DNA of 13,412 nt from positions 1 through 13,412 of the forward strand of contig JAAZDX010000212.1 of NCBI GenBank assembly GCA_012512605.1, read 5' to 3'. A program made the position numbers and the translations under genes. Under the pieces are notes generated by a model, which worked only from the letters and a program-made list of their open reading frames with translations, was not told the DNA's origin and made no database searches. Numbering within the stretch: the first letter of the stretch is position 1; each line of letters begins with the position of its first letter. Shown here piece by piece: positions 5,237-12,972 of this stretch. Source of the DNA: Bacillota bacterium (lineage in GTDB: Bacteria > Bacillota > UBA4882 > UBA10575).

Positions 5237-7112
5237 GCAAACCCCAAACCAATTAGCGCAGTGGAAAAAGGAGTGGCGTCAGGGTTTTGAGCGGGAAAAA
5301 GCCCGGATTCTAGTCTGTGCGGGAACCGGTTGTGTAGCCAACGGCTCTTTAGAGGTGTATGCTGCTTTAAAGCAGGAAGTAGAGGCGCGGGGTGCCTATG
5401 TCACCATCGATGTCTTGTTGGAGAAAGAGGAGACCGGCGTGTCCGTGGTGAAAAGCGGATGCCATGGCTTTTGCGAGATGGGACCATTGGTGCGCTTGGA
5501 GCCTTCGGGGATCCTTTATACTAAGGTCAAGGCGGAAGATGCCGCCGAAATTGTTGAAGCCTTATTGAATGACGGGAAACCGGTGGAACGTCTTTTGTAC
5601 CGTCATCCGGTGACCAATGAGGTTTATGCGGAAGAGGAACAGATTCCCTTTTACCGTCATCAACAGCGAACCGCACTGATCCATTGCGGGCACATTGATC
5701 CGGAAGAGATCCGGGAATATATTGCCGATGGTGGTTACGAAGGGTTACAAAAGGTGCTCACCACGATGACGCCGGAGCAGGTTTGCCAGGAAATTATTGC
5801 GTCGGGACTACGGGGCCGTGGCGGCGGTGGTTTTCCGACCGGTCGGAAGTGGGAACTGACCAGGATCGAAAAGAGCGACCAGAAGTATGTGGTCTGTAAC
5901 GGGGATGAAGGGGATCCGGGTGCCTTTATGGACCGCAGTTTGTTGGAAGGTGATCCCCACCGGATCCTGGAAGGAATGGCCATTGCCGGTTACGCGATCG
6001 GTGCCAGTGAAGGTTATATCTACGTGCGCGCCGAGTACCCCTTGGCGGTACAGCGGCTGAAGAAAGCCGTGGTTGACGCGGAAAAATTCGGTGTCCTCGG
6101 GGAGAATATCCTGGGGACGGACTTTAGCTTTACCCTGAAAATTAAAGAGGGCGCGGGGGCCTTTGTCTGTGGGGAAGAGACAGCGCTCCTGGCTTCGATC
6201 GAAGGTAAACGGGGTATGCCCTCACCGAAACCGCCGTTTCCAGCCCAGTCCGGCCTGTGGGGTAAACCGACATTGATTAATAACGTGGAGACCTTTGCCA
6301 ATGTCCCCCAGATTATTGTAAAGGGGGCAGCCTGGTTTAATCAGATTGGGACGAAGAATAACGCTGGTACAAAAACCTTTGCCATCACCGGACAGGTGGC
6401 CAACACCGGCCTGATCGAAGTGCCGCTGGGGACCACCCTGCGCCAGGTGGTATTTGAGATTGGCGGTGGGATCCGGGACGGTAAGAAGTTTAAAGCTGTT
6501 CAGATCGGCGGGCCGTCGGGTGGCTGTCTGACCGAGGAACATTTAGACCTGCCGTTGGATTTTGACTCGCTACAAGCAGCCGGGGCGATGATCGGCTCCG
6601 GAGGCCTCGTGGTGATGGATGAGAGTACTTGCCTGGTAGAAGTGGCCCGTTTCTTTATGAACTTTACCCAGAACGAATCCTGTGGCAAATGTGTGCCTTG
6701 TCGGGAAGGGACCAAACGGATGTTGGAGATCCTGCAGCGTGCGGTGGACGGCGAAGGCCAGCCTGAGGATGTAGAGCTTCTCCAGGATCTGGCGGAGGCC
6801 GTCCGCGACGGTTCGCTCTGTGGTTTAGGGAAAACGGCACCCAACCCGGTTTTAACCATGCTCAAATACTTTAAAGACGAATACATCGCCCATGTGGTCG
6901 ATAAAAAATGTCCCGCTGGCGTCTGTTCAGCCCTGAAAGGATACTGGATTGATCCGGAGTTATGCAAAGGCTGTAGCAAATGTGCACGGCATTGTCCGGT
7001 GAATGCGATCAGCGGCGAGATCAAAAAACCGTACACGATTGACGAGACGGTTTGTATCCGGTGTGGTGCCTGTGTCAGTACCTGCCCGTTTAAGGCGATT
7101 AAGGAGGGTTAA
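5229..7112 (+). CDS. hydB: NADH-linked [FeFe] hydrogenase flavoprotein subunit beta (NuoF-like)
   Basis: This subunit oxidises or reduces NAD(H) through FMN and is the likely bifurcation site in trimeric hydrogenases. The 627 residues comprise: a thioredoxin-like [2Fe-2S] domain (C30, C35, C78, C82); the NuoF core with glycine-rich GRGGGGFPTG (196-205) and NGDEGDPG (224-231) for nucleotide and FMN binding; an SLBB-like section; the N3 [4Fe-4S] motif CGKCVPC (C485, C488, C491) with C531; and a C-terminal two-cluster ferredoxin (C579, C582, C585, C589 and C609, C612, C615, C619). This is the full domain set of bifurcating HydB, longer than respiratory NuoF. I chose ATG 5229 because AAGGAGG lies 9 bp before it; an in-frame ATG at 5199 lies within hydC without such a site. 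hydA starts 3 bp after the stop. Confidence 0.95.
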   Translation: MSKQTPNQLAQWKKEWRQGFEREKARILVCAGTGCVANGSLEVYAALKQEVEARGAYVTIDVLLEKEETGVSVVKSGCHGFCEMGPLVRLEPSGILYTKVKAEDAAEIVEALLNDGKPVERLLYRHPVTNEVYAEEEQIPFYRHQQRTALIHCGHIDPEEIREYIADGGYEGLQKVLTTMTPEQVCQEIIASGLRGRGGGGFPTGRKWELTRIEKSDQKYVVCNGDEGDPGAFMDRSLLEGDPHRILEGMAIAGYAIGASEGYIYVRAEYPLAVQRLKKAVVDAEKFGVLGENILGTDFSFTLKIKEGAGAFVCGEETALLASIEGKRGMPSPKPPFPAQSGLWGKPTLINNVETFANVPQIIVKGAAWFNQIGTKNNAGTKTFAITGQVANTGLIEVPLGTTLRQVVFEIGGGIRDGKKFKAVQIGGPSGGCLTEEHLDLPLDFDSLQAAGAMIGSGGLVVMDESTCLVEVARFFMNFTQNESCGKCVPCREGTKRMLEILQRAVDGEGQPEDVELLQDLAEAVRDGSLCGLGKTAPNPVLTMLKYFKDEYIAHVVDKKCPAGVCSALKGYWIDPELCKGCSKCARHCPVNAISGEIKKPYTIDETVCIRCGACVSTCPFKAIKEG

Positions 7113-7115
7113 AAA

Positions 7116-9137
7116 ATGGAACAAAAAAACACGGTCCTCATCGACGGCCAAGTAGTGGAGATAAATGGCGAAAAAAATATTTTAGAACTGACCAGAAAAA
7201 TTGGGATTGAGATTCCAACCTTCTGTTACCATTCCGAGCTTAGCCTGTACGGGGCGTGCCGGATGTGCGTGGTGGAAATTGAAGGCCGGGGGATTATGGC
7301 TTCGTGTTCCACCCCACCGACACCCGGGATGAAAATCCTGACCAACAGCCCACGGGTGCAGCGCGTCCGCCGGACGGTGCTTGAACTGCTCCTGGCCAAC
7401 CACGACCGGGAGTGCACCACCTGTGACCGCAACGGCAGTTGTAAACTGCAGGATCTATCGAACCGGTTTGGAGTGAGAAAAATCCGCTTTGGCGAGCGGG
7501 ATGTGAAACTACCGCTCGACCATTCCAGCCGTTCGCTGGTGCGTGACCCGAACAAGTGTATTCTCTGTGGTGACTGTGTCCGGATGTGCGCTGAAGTACA
7601 GGGGATTGGCGTGTTGGACTTTGCCGGACGCGGCTCGCAAACAGTGGTTGCGCCCGCCTTCAATAAAAACCTGGCCGATGTGGAATGCGTCAACTGTGGC
7701 CAGTGCGCTGCGGTCTGCCCGACCGGTGCGATCGTGGTCAAAGACGAGACCGACCGTGCTTGGGCGGCGATTAATGATCCGACGAAAACCGTAGTCGTGC
7801 AGGTGGCACCCGCTGTCCGGGTTGCTTTAGGCGAAGAGTTTGGCCTCCCGGCCGGGGAGATTGTCACCGGGAAGGTCGTCGCTGCGCTCAAACGCCTGGG
7901 GTTTGATAAGGTCTTTGACACCTCAATTACGGCGGATTTAACCGTCATCGAAGAGACCAATGAGTTTATCAAGCGGTTGCAGAAAGGGGAAAGACTGCCC
8001 CAGTTTACTTCCTGTTGTCCGGGTTGGGTTAAATTTGCCGAGCATAATGGGGCTGACTTTTTGAATAACCTTTCTTCCTGCCGTTCGCCGCAGCAAATGT
8101 TCGGTTCGCTGGTGAAGAAGTACTGGGCGGAGGACTTAGGGAAAAAACCCGACGAGATCTTTGTTGTTTCGATCATGCCTTGTACAGCCAAGAAGTACGA
8201 GGCGGCTTTACCCCACATGACGACTGAAGGGGTGGCTGATGTGGATCTGGTGCTGACCACCCAAGAATTAGCCCGGATGATCCGCGAGGCGGGGCTGGTC
8301 TTTGATCAGCTGGATGTTGAGTCCTTTGATACCCCCTTTGGTTTCACGACCGGTGCCGGGGTCATCTTCGGCGCAACGGGCGGAGTGGCGGAAGCAGTAC
8401 TCCGGGCGGCCCATGAGTTTGTGACTGGCCAGCCCATCGAGCAGGTTAACTTTGAAGCGGTCCGCGGTTTTGCCGACCGGAAGGAAGCGACGGTTGAGAT
8501 CGACGGGCAGGAGATCAAAGTGGCGGTGGTTCACGGATTAGGAAACGCCAAAAAACTGCTGGAGGAGATTCGGGAAGGTAAAGCCGATTACCACATTATT
8601 GAGGTCATGGCTTGCCCAGGCGGATGCGTCGGTGGTGCCGGTCAACCAATTTCGCCCGACCGGGAGACGAAAAAACAGCGGGCGAAGGGGATCTATAACG
8701 CCGACAAACTCTCGCAACTCCGTAAAGCCCAGGACAATCCGATGGTAGCCAAGTTCTATGAACGCTGGCTAAAGGAGCCCAATAGTACCGAAGCCCATGA
8801 AGCGCTGCATACCACCTACTCCAACCGGGGTCGGATCACAGGTGAAGAGATCCAGTTAATCGCTGGTGAACAGCCCAAGGTGGATATCGCCGTCTGTGTT
8901 GGGACCTGTTGTTATTTGGATGGTTCCTATGATACTTTACAGAAACTGATGAAGTTAACCGAAAGCGAACAGGTACAAGACCGTATTAATCTCCATGCTA
9001 CTTTCTGTTTGGAACAGTGCGAAAAAGGTCCGGTCATTAAAGTAGACGACGAGATTATTAATGCGGTCACCCCGGAGAAGGTGGAGGCGCTCTTTAAGGA
9101 GAAGATCCTAACGAAACTGGCGACAGCCGGGGAATAA
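7116..9137 (+). CDS. hydA: [FeFe] hydrogenase catalytic subunit alpha with extra C-terminal [2Fe-2S] domain
   Basis: This subunit reduces protons to H2 (or oxidises H2) at an H-cluster. Domains in its 673 residues: a plant-type [2Fe-2S] domain (C37, C48, C51, C64); a His-Cys3 [4Fe-4S] site (H96, C100, C103, C109); a two-cluster ferredoxin (C148, C151, C154, C158 and C191, C194, C197, C201); and the H-domain with FTSCCPGW (C300, C301), IMPCTAKK (C356) and ACPGGC (C500, C504). C300 is the usual proton-transfer cysteine. A thioredoxin-like [2Fe-2S] domain follows at about 585-665 (C594, C599, C631, C635), as in the HydA of Thermotoga-type trimeric enzymes. All key residues are intact. AAGGAGG lies 8 bp before the ATG. 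With hydB and hydC this predicts NADH plus reduced ferredoxin forming H2 by electron bifurcation run in the confurcating direction. Maturases HydEFG are not in the window. Confidence 0.96.
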   Translation: MEQKNTVLIDGQVVEINGEKNILELTRKIGIEIPTFCYHSELSLYGACRMCVVEIEGRGIMASCSTPPTPGMKILTNSPRVQRVRRTVLELLLANHDRECTTCDRNGSCKLQDLSNRFGVRKIRFGERDVKLPLDHSSRSLVRDPNKCILCGDCVRMCAEVQGIGVLDFAGRGSQTVVAPAFNKNLADVECVNCGQCAAVCPTGAIVVKDETDRAWAAINDPTKTVVVQVAPAVRVALGEEFGLPAGEIVTGKVVAALKRLGFDKVFDTSITADLTVIEETNEFIKRLQKGERLPQFTSCCPGWVKFAEHNGADFLNNLSSCRSPQQMFGSLVKKYWAEDLGKKPDEIFVVSIMPCTAKKYEAALPHMTTEGVADVDLVLTTQELARMIREAGLVFDQLDVESFDTPFGFTTGAGVIFGATGGVAEAVLRAAHEFVTGQPIEQVNFEAVRGFADRKEATVEIDGQEIKVAVVHGLGNAKKLLEEIREGKADYHIIEVMACPGGCVGGAGQPISPDRETKKQRAKGIYNADKLSQLRKAQDNPMVAKFYERWLKEPNSTEAHEALHTTYSNRGRITGEEIQLIAGEQPKVDIAVCVGTCCYLDGSYDTLQKLMKLTESEQVQDRINLHATFCLEQCEKGPVIKVDDEIINAVTPEKVEALFKEKILTKLATAGE

Positions 9138-9162
9138 GGTTAACGTCTAATTTAATTGGAAT

Positions 9163-9174
9163 TGGGTATACCCA
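9163..9174. repeat. Perfect 12-bp palindrome after hydA
   Basis: TGGGTATACCCA is fully self-complementary with no spacer. It lies 25 bp after the hydA stop and upstream of the terminator hairpin. Its role is unknown; it could be a binding site for a dimeric protein or chance. Confidence 0.5.
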
Positions 9175-9191
9175 GAATAAGGATGCGGAGC

Positions 9192-9231
9192 AATAAAAGC
9201 CTCTTTCGTCTTGACGAAAGGGGCTTTTATT
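9192..9231 (+). terminator. Terminator of the hydrogenase operon
   Basis: Two 19-nt arms (9192-9210 and 9213-9231) pair with a single G-T wobble around a TT centre. The 3' arm is GC-rich inside and ends in CTTTTATT, and the mirror A-rich 5' arm would allow action in both directions. It closes the hydrogenase operon 54 bp after hydA. Confidence 0.85.
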
Positions 9232-9267
9232 ATGGGAGTCCGGCGAACCGGGAAAGGGATTAAACCG

Positions 9268-9296
9268 TAGACGACGAATAATAATAAGGTTATTCT
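9268..9296 (+). promoter_or_regulatory. Possible promoter of the helicase operon
   Basis: TAGACG (-35, 4 of 6) and TATTCT (-10, 4 of 6) are spaced by 17 bp, between the upstream terminator and the helicase start. The match is modest. A promoter is needed here because the terminator isolates this gene from the hydrogenase operon. Confidence 0.35.
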
Positions 9297-9385
9297 ATTT
9301 ATGGGAAACAGAGAGGAATCCACCGACCAATAGTGGGTAAACTTAAAGAACGGACGCGTAAATAGAGATTGAGGAGTATAAGTGG

Positions 9386-11671
9386 ATGCAGACAGGGACC
9401 GATATTAAATTCCGTAATTATGTGCTGGATGATTTTCAAAAAGAGGCGATCGGGCATTTACTGGCTGGTCATTCCGTGTTGGTCTCGGCACCAACCGGGG
9501 TCGGAAAAACGTTAATCGCCGATTATCTGATTGCCCAGGCGATCGCCGAAGGTAGACGGGTGATTTATACCGCGCCGATTAAAGCCCTTTCCAACCAGAA
9601 ATATAAAGAGTTTAAAGAATGGTACGGGGCGGAAAAAGTCGGGATCATCACCGGTGACATTGTTATTAACTCCGAAGCTGATGTGACGATTATGACGACG
9701 GAAATCTTCCGGAATATGTTGCAACAGGAGAAAGAAGAGCTTAACGGGCTTTCCCACGTTGTTTTTGATGAGATCCACTATCTTTCCGATGAAAGCCGGG
9801 GAACGGTTTGGGAAGAGTCGATCATCTTCATGCCGCCGGAGATTCGTCTTTTGGGCCTTTCGGCGACGATCCCCAATGCCCAGGAACTGGCCGCCTGGAT
9901 CGGTGAGATTAAAGGGCATGAAGTGAAGGTCGTCCAGAAAACCGACCGGATTGTCCCGCTGGAACATCGGGTTTTCCACCCGCTCACCGGTATTACTAAC
10001 CTAAATAAGCTGCACCGGGTCTGGTCCCGCCAGCAAAGGAGTGAAAACGAAGCCCGCCCACCAGTGGAACGGCGGCAACGTTTCCTTTCCCACTTGGACT
10101 TGGTCCGGGCTGTTCAGCAACGGGATGGTCTGCCTTGTCTCTATTTTGTCTTTAGCCGAATGCAGTGTGAACTGAAAGCAGTGGAATTAAGTGAAAAAGC
10201 GAATTTTCTTGGGGAAGACGAGCAAGACCGGGTTGATGCGGTGATTGCCGAGATTATCACCAAATACGCCTTAGAAAACTGGCCGACGATCCACCGTCTG
10301 AAACATATTTTCCGGCGGGGAATTGCCTTTCACCACGCCGGTCTGCTGCCCGCGCTGAAAGAATTGGTAGAGATCCTGTTTGGCATGAACTTAGTGAAGG
10401 TGATGTATGCTACGGAAACTTTTGCCGTGGGCATCAACTATCCGGTGCGGAGTGTTTGTTTTGATGCGCCCACCAAATGGGATGGGGTCTCTTTTCGGCC
10501 TTTAACAACGCTGGAGTATTTCCAGATGGCCGGCCGGGCGGGTCGCCGCGGAATTGATGAGCGGGGTTTTGTTTTTATCTTGGCCGATCTGGACCGTTAC
10601 CGGAAAGAAGAGTTCCCGAGTACCGATCCGCAACAGATCGAGGAGTTAACCAGCCGCTTCAACCTCAGTTACAATTCGGTGCTAAATTTATTTAAGAATC
10701 ACGAGCGACCGCAGATTTCCGTGATTTTAAACCAGAATTTTGCCACCTTCCAAGCCCGTAATACTCAGGCCCAATTGGAAAACCGCCTTTTAAAAGTGCG
10801 ATTGGAGTCGGGAAAACTACGGGAAAAGATCTGTTCCGATTGGGGCTCTCTTGCTTGCCCGCAAGCCCGGACCTTGGCGAAAAAACGCCTTCGTAAGCTG
10901 GAACGGAAGATCAAATACATCAAAGGCCGGGCCGGGAAGGCCGCCGCGGCGCGGGAAATTGCCAATTTGAAAACGGCTTTGTCCAGTGTTGCGGCGCGGA
11001 AGTGTTCGGCGGAAGAACAAAAGAACTGTACTCAGAGGGTTGAGTTTTATGAAAACCTCCACCATGAACAACTGGGCTTGGAAGAAAGGGCCTCTTCTTT
11101 AAGGGTTGCCGACCGGTTTGAGGAGGAGCTGGCGGCGAAAGCCGGTATTTTAACGGAGATGGATTACATGGCAGAGGGTGGGGTTCTTTTGCCCCGGGGC
11201 GAGTTTGCCGCCCGGGTTTATGCCCAGGAGTTGCTCTTGACGGAGATGTATTTTGCCGGGTATTTTCACGATTGGGATGAGGATCAGATCAATGCCGTAA
11301 TGGTGGCGGTTGACTATGAGCCACGGAAAACGGAACGGTTGCCCCGGCCCAGTTCATTACCGTTTGACCCGAAGCCTATTAAGAAAATAGTCCGCGAACT
11401 GGTTTACCGTTATGGTGTTGATGAACGGGAGATCAGGTTTTTCCCTAGCTTGTCACCGCTGGCTTACCGGTGGAGTCAAGGCTGTGATTTTTTTGAATTA
11501 CTAAATTATACCGAATTACAGGAAGGGGATATGGTCTCCGCTTTTCGCCGGGCGATCGACCTGATCCGGCAGGTCCGCACGGCATGTCTGGAGGAAGATC
11601 CGATTCTCGCGTCCAAATTGAAGAATTGTATGAATAAAATGGACCGGGATCTAGTGGAGATTAATCTGTAA
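9386..11671 (+). CDS. Ski2-like DExH-box superfamily 2 helicase
   Basis: This 761-residue ATP-dependent helicase has the full superfamily 2 motif set: motif I APTGVGKT (35-42), Ia TAPIKALSNQK (62-72), motif II DEIH (128-131), motif III SAT (159-161), motif V ATETFAVGI (342-350) and motif VI QMAGRAGRRG (380-389). The DEIH box together with 'FAVGINYPV' and 'QMAGRAGRRG' places it with the Ski2/Mtr4/HelY group, which unwinds RNA in many members. A Lys/Arg/Glu-rich, probably helical section (about 470-580) follows, with a C-terminal domain that may correspond to the DSHCT region. The start has GAGGAG 9 bp upstream. No nuclease or other partner domain is fused to it. The next gene starts 23 bp after its stop with no terminator, so they are probably cotranscribed. 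The substrate cannot be told from sequence. Confidence 0.92.
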   Translation: MQTGTDIKFRNYVLDDFQKEAIGHLLAGHSVLVSAPTGVGKTLIADYLIAQAIAEGRRVIYTAPIKALSNQKYKEFKEWYGAEKVGIITGDIVINSEADVTIMTTEIFRNMLQQEKEELNGLSHVVFDEIHYLSDESRGTVWEESIIFMPPEIRLLGLSATIPNAQELAAWIGEIKGHEVKVVQKTDRIVPLEHRVFHPLTGITNLNKLHRVWSRQQRSENEARPPVERRQRFLSHLDLVRAVQQRDGLPCLYFVFSRMQCELKAVELSEKANFLGEDEQDRVDAVIAEIITKYALENWPTIHRLKHIFRRGIAFHHAGLLPALKELVEILFGMNLVKVMYATETFAVGINYPVRSVCFDAPTKWDGVSFRPLTTLEYFQMAGRAGRRGIDERGFVFILADLDRYRKEEFPSTDPQQIEELTSRFNLSYNSVLNLFKNHERPQISVILNQNFATFQARNTQAQLENRLLKVRLESGKLREKICSDWGSLACPQARTLAKKRLRKLERKIKYIKGRAGKAAAAREIANLKTALSSVAARKCSAEEQKNCTQRVEFYENLHHEQLGLEERASSLRVADRFEEELAAKAGILTEMDYMAEGGVLLPRGEFAARVYAQELLLTEMYFAGYFHDWDEDQINAVMVAVDYEPRKTERLPRPSSLPFDPKPIKKIVRELVYRYGVDEREIRFFPSLSPLAYRWSQGCDFFELLNYTELQEGDMVSAFRRAIDLIRQVRTACLEEDPILASKLKNCMNKMDRDLVEINL

Positions 11672-11694
11672 TTTGAAATTAGGAAGGCATGATG

Positions 11695-12840
11695 ATGAAG
11701 AACGTATTCTTAAAAAAAATTCTTTTTTTTGTTTTTGTTGGTCTTGTTTTCATCTTCTTTGGTGGCGGGAAACCGGTAGCCGCGGCGTGGCAGACGTTGA
11801 CGGGCAGTGAGATCTTCCTTCGCGAAGACGAAGTGGTCACGGGCGATCTGTGGGTGCTGGGTAATGGCGTTAAGATTGCCGGCGAGGTCAAGGGCGATCT
11901 CCTGATCTTTGCGGATGAACTGGAGCTTAGCGGAAAGATTGGCGGGGATGTGCTGGGGGTGGTTGGTCGGACGCTGGTCTCCGGTGAAGTGGCCGGTGAT
12001 TTTCGCGTATTATCGGCGGTGACGCAGATCGACGGTGTGGTGGGGGGTAATCTCTCAGCCGCCGGGACACAGTTGGTTCTTGGGACCCAAAGTAAAGTGG
12101 GCAGCCTACTGAGCTGGTATACGACGACCGGACTTTTAGGGGAGATTTCCGGTTCAGCCTTGGCCAAAGGCAATAATTTCAGTATTGAAGGTAAACTCGG
12201 TGGTGACCTGCAGGTTGGTGCCAAGCAGATTGTCGTCGGAGAAAACGCTGTGATCGCTGGCGATTTTATTTACCCGGCCGGTGCCAACCCGGTCTTTAAG
12301 CCCGGCGCTAAGATCGGTGGCCAGCAGCGAACGGCCGTTCTAAAGTCGGCTCCGGTCATGGCCGGAATACAAGGAATGTGGTTTTTAGGCAGTATGTTGC
12401 TGGGACTGTTATGGCTGTTCATTTTCCCGCGGCGCTGGAAAGAGTTGCTCAGCACCCGAATTTCCTGGCCCCGGATCATCGGGTTTGGGCTCGGGAGCTT
12501 CTTTTTACTGCCGATCCTGTCGGTTTTGGCCATTTTGACCATGGTTGGTTTGCCGTTGGGGATTGGCCTCTTCCTGCTCTTCTTGTTCGTTATGGCCTTT
12601 GGTGAACTTCCAGTGTACCTGCTTGCGGGGCGTTGGTTTTGCCGTCTTTTCCGCAAAAAGGGCCGCTTGCATCCAGCTTTGTTTTTCTTGATTGGGGGGT
12701 TCGTTTATACTTTTCTTAAACTTATTCCAGTGGTCGGTTTCTACCTTGCCCTTGCTGGGCGGATTCTAGGTAACGGCCTCCTGCTGACCTATCTTTTTTG
12801 GTGGGAGAAGCCGGGAACAACGATGACTCTCCAAGCTTAA
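11695..12840 (+). CDS. Exported bactofilin-like (polymer-forming) domain protein with C-terminal membrane segments
   Basis: The 381-residue product starts with a lysine-rich signal peptide and hydrophobic core (about 4-25), with a likely cleavage after A31 (VAAA-W). Residues about 40-210 are a run of short beta-rich repeats marked by recurring G-D pairs (VTGDLWV, VKGDLLI, IGGDVLG, VAGDFRV, VGGNLSA, LGGDLQV, IAGDFIY), typical of a right-handed beta-helix of the bactofilin/polymer-forming type. The C-terminal part holds about four or five membrane helices (about 228-243, 261-283, 284-312, 327-348, 349-372). This suggests a cell-surface scaffold anchored in the membrane, with repeats outside. 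Three consecutive ATG codons begin at 11689. AGGAAGG at 11681-11687 best fits the third (11695, spacing 7). It is probably cotranscribed with the helicase. The precise function is unknown. Confidence 0.8.
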   Translation: MKNVFLKKILFFVFVGLVFIFFGGGKPVAAAWQTLTGSEIFLREDEVVTGDLWVLGNGVKIAGEVKGDLLIFADELELSGKIGGDVLGVVGRTLVSGEVAGDFRVLSAVTQIDGVVGGNLSAAGTQLVLGTQSKVGSLLSWYTTTGLLGEISGSALAKGNNFSIEGKLGGDLQVGAKQIVVGENAVIAGDFIYPAGANPVFKPGAKIGGQQRTAVLKSAPVMAGIQGMWFLGSMLLGLLWLFIFPRRWKELLSTRISWPRIIGFGLGSFFLLPILSVLAILTMVGLPLGIGLFLLFLFVMAFGELPVYLLAGRWFCRLFRKKGRLHPALFFLIGGFVYTFLKLIPVVGFYLALAGRILGNGLLLTYLFWWEKPGTTMTLQA

Positions 12841-12859
12841 GACGGGTTTTGTGTGTCCA

Positions 12860-12868
12860 TGTTATAAT
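12860..12868 (+). promoter_or_regulatory. Extended -10 promoter for the transpeptidase gene
   Basis: TG-T-TATAAT is a perfect -10 hexamer with the extended TGn element. No good -35 lies 17 bp upstream, as expected for extended -10 promoters. It lies 20 bp after the previous stop and about 105 bp before the next start. That leaves a leader of roughly 98 nt, in which I see no riboswitch or clear terminator. Confidence 0.55.
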
Positions 12869-12972
12869 ATTTTTGCCTTTATCATCTTTCATAAGCTTCC
12901 ATTCGTCCGCGAATACTATAGGTATATGTGATTGTGTTATTTCCGGATCGAAGAAGGAGGCAAGTGTTAGGT

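Noticed and set aside
5330..5524. 64-codon + strand frame inside hydB
   Set aside because: It is out of frame with hydB, which has clear cluster motifs across the same bases.
7226..8260. 344-codon open frame on the minus strand
   Set aside because: It lies wholly opposite hydA, has no recognisable motif or ribosome site, and results from the GC-biased codon use of the real gene.
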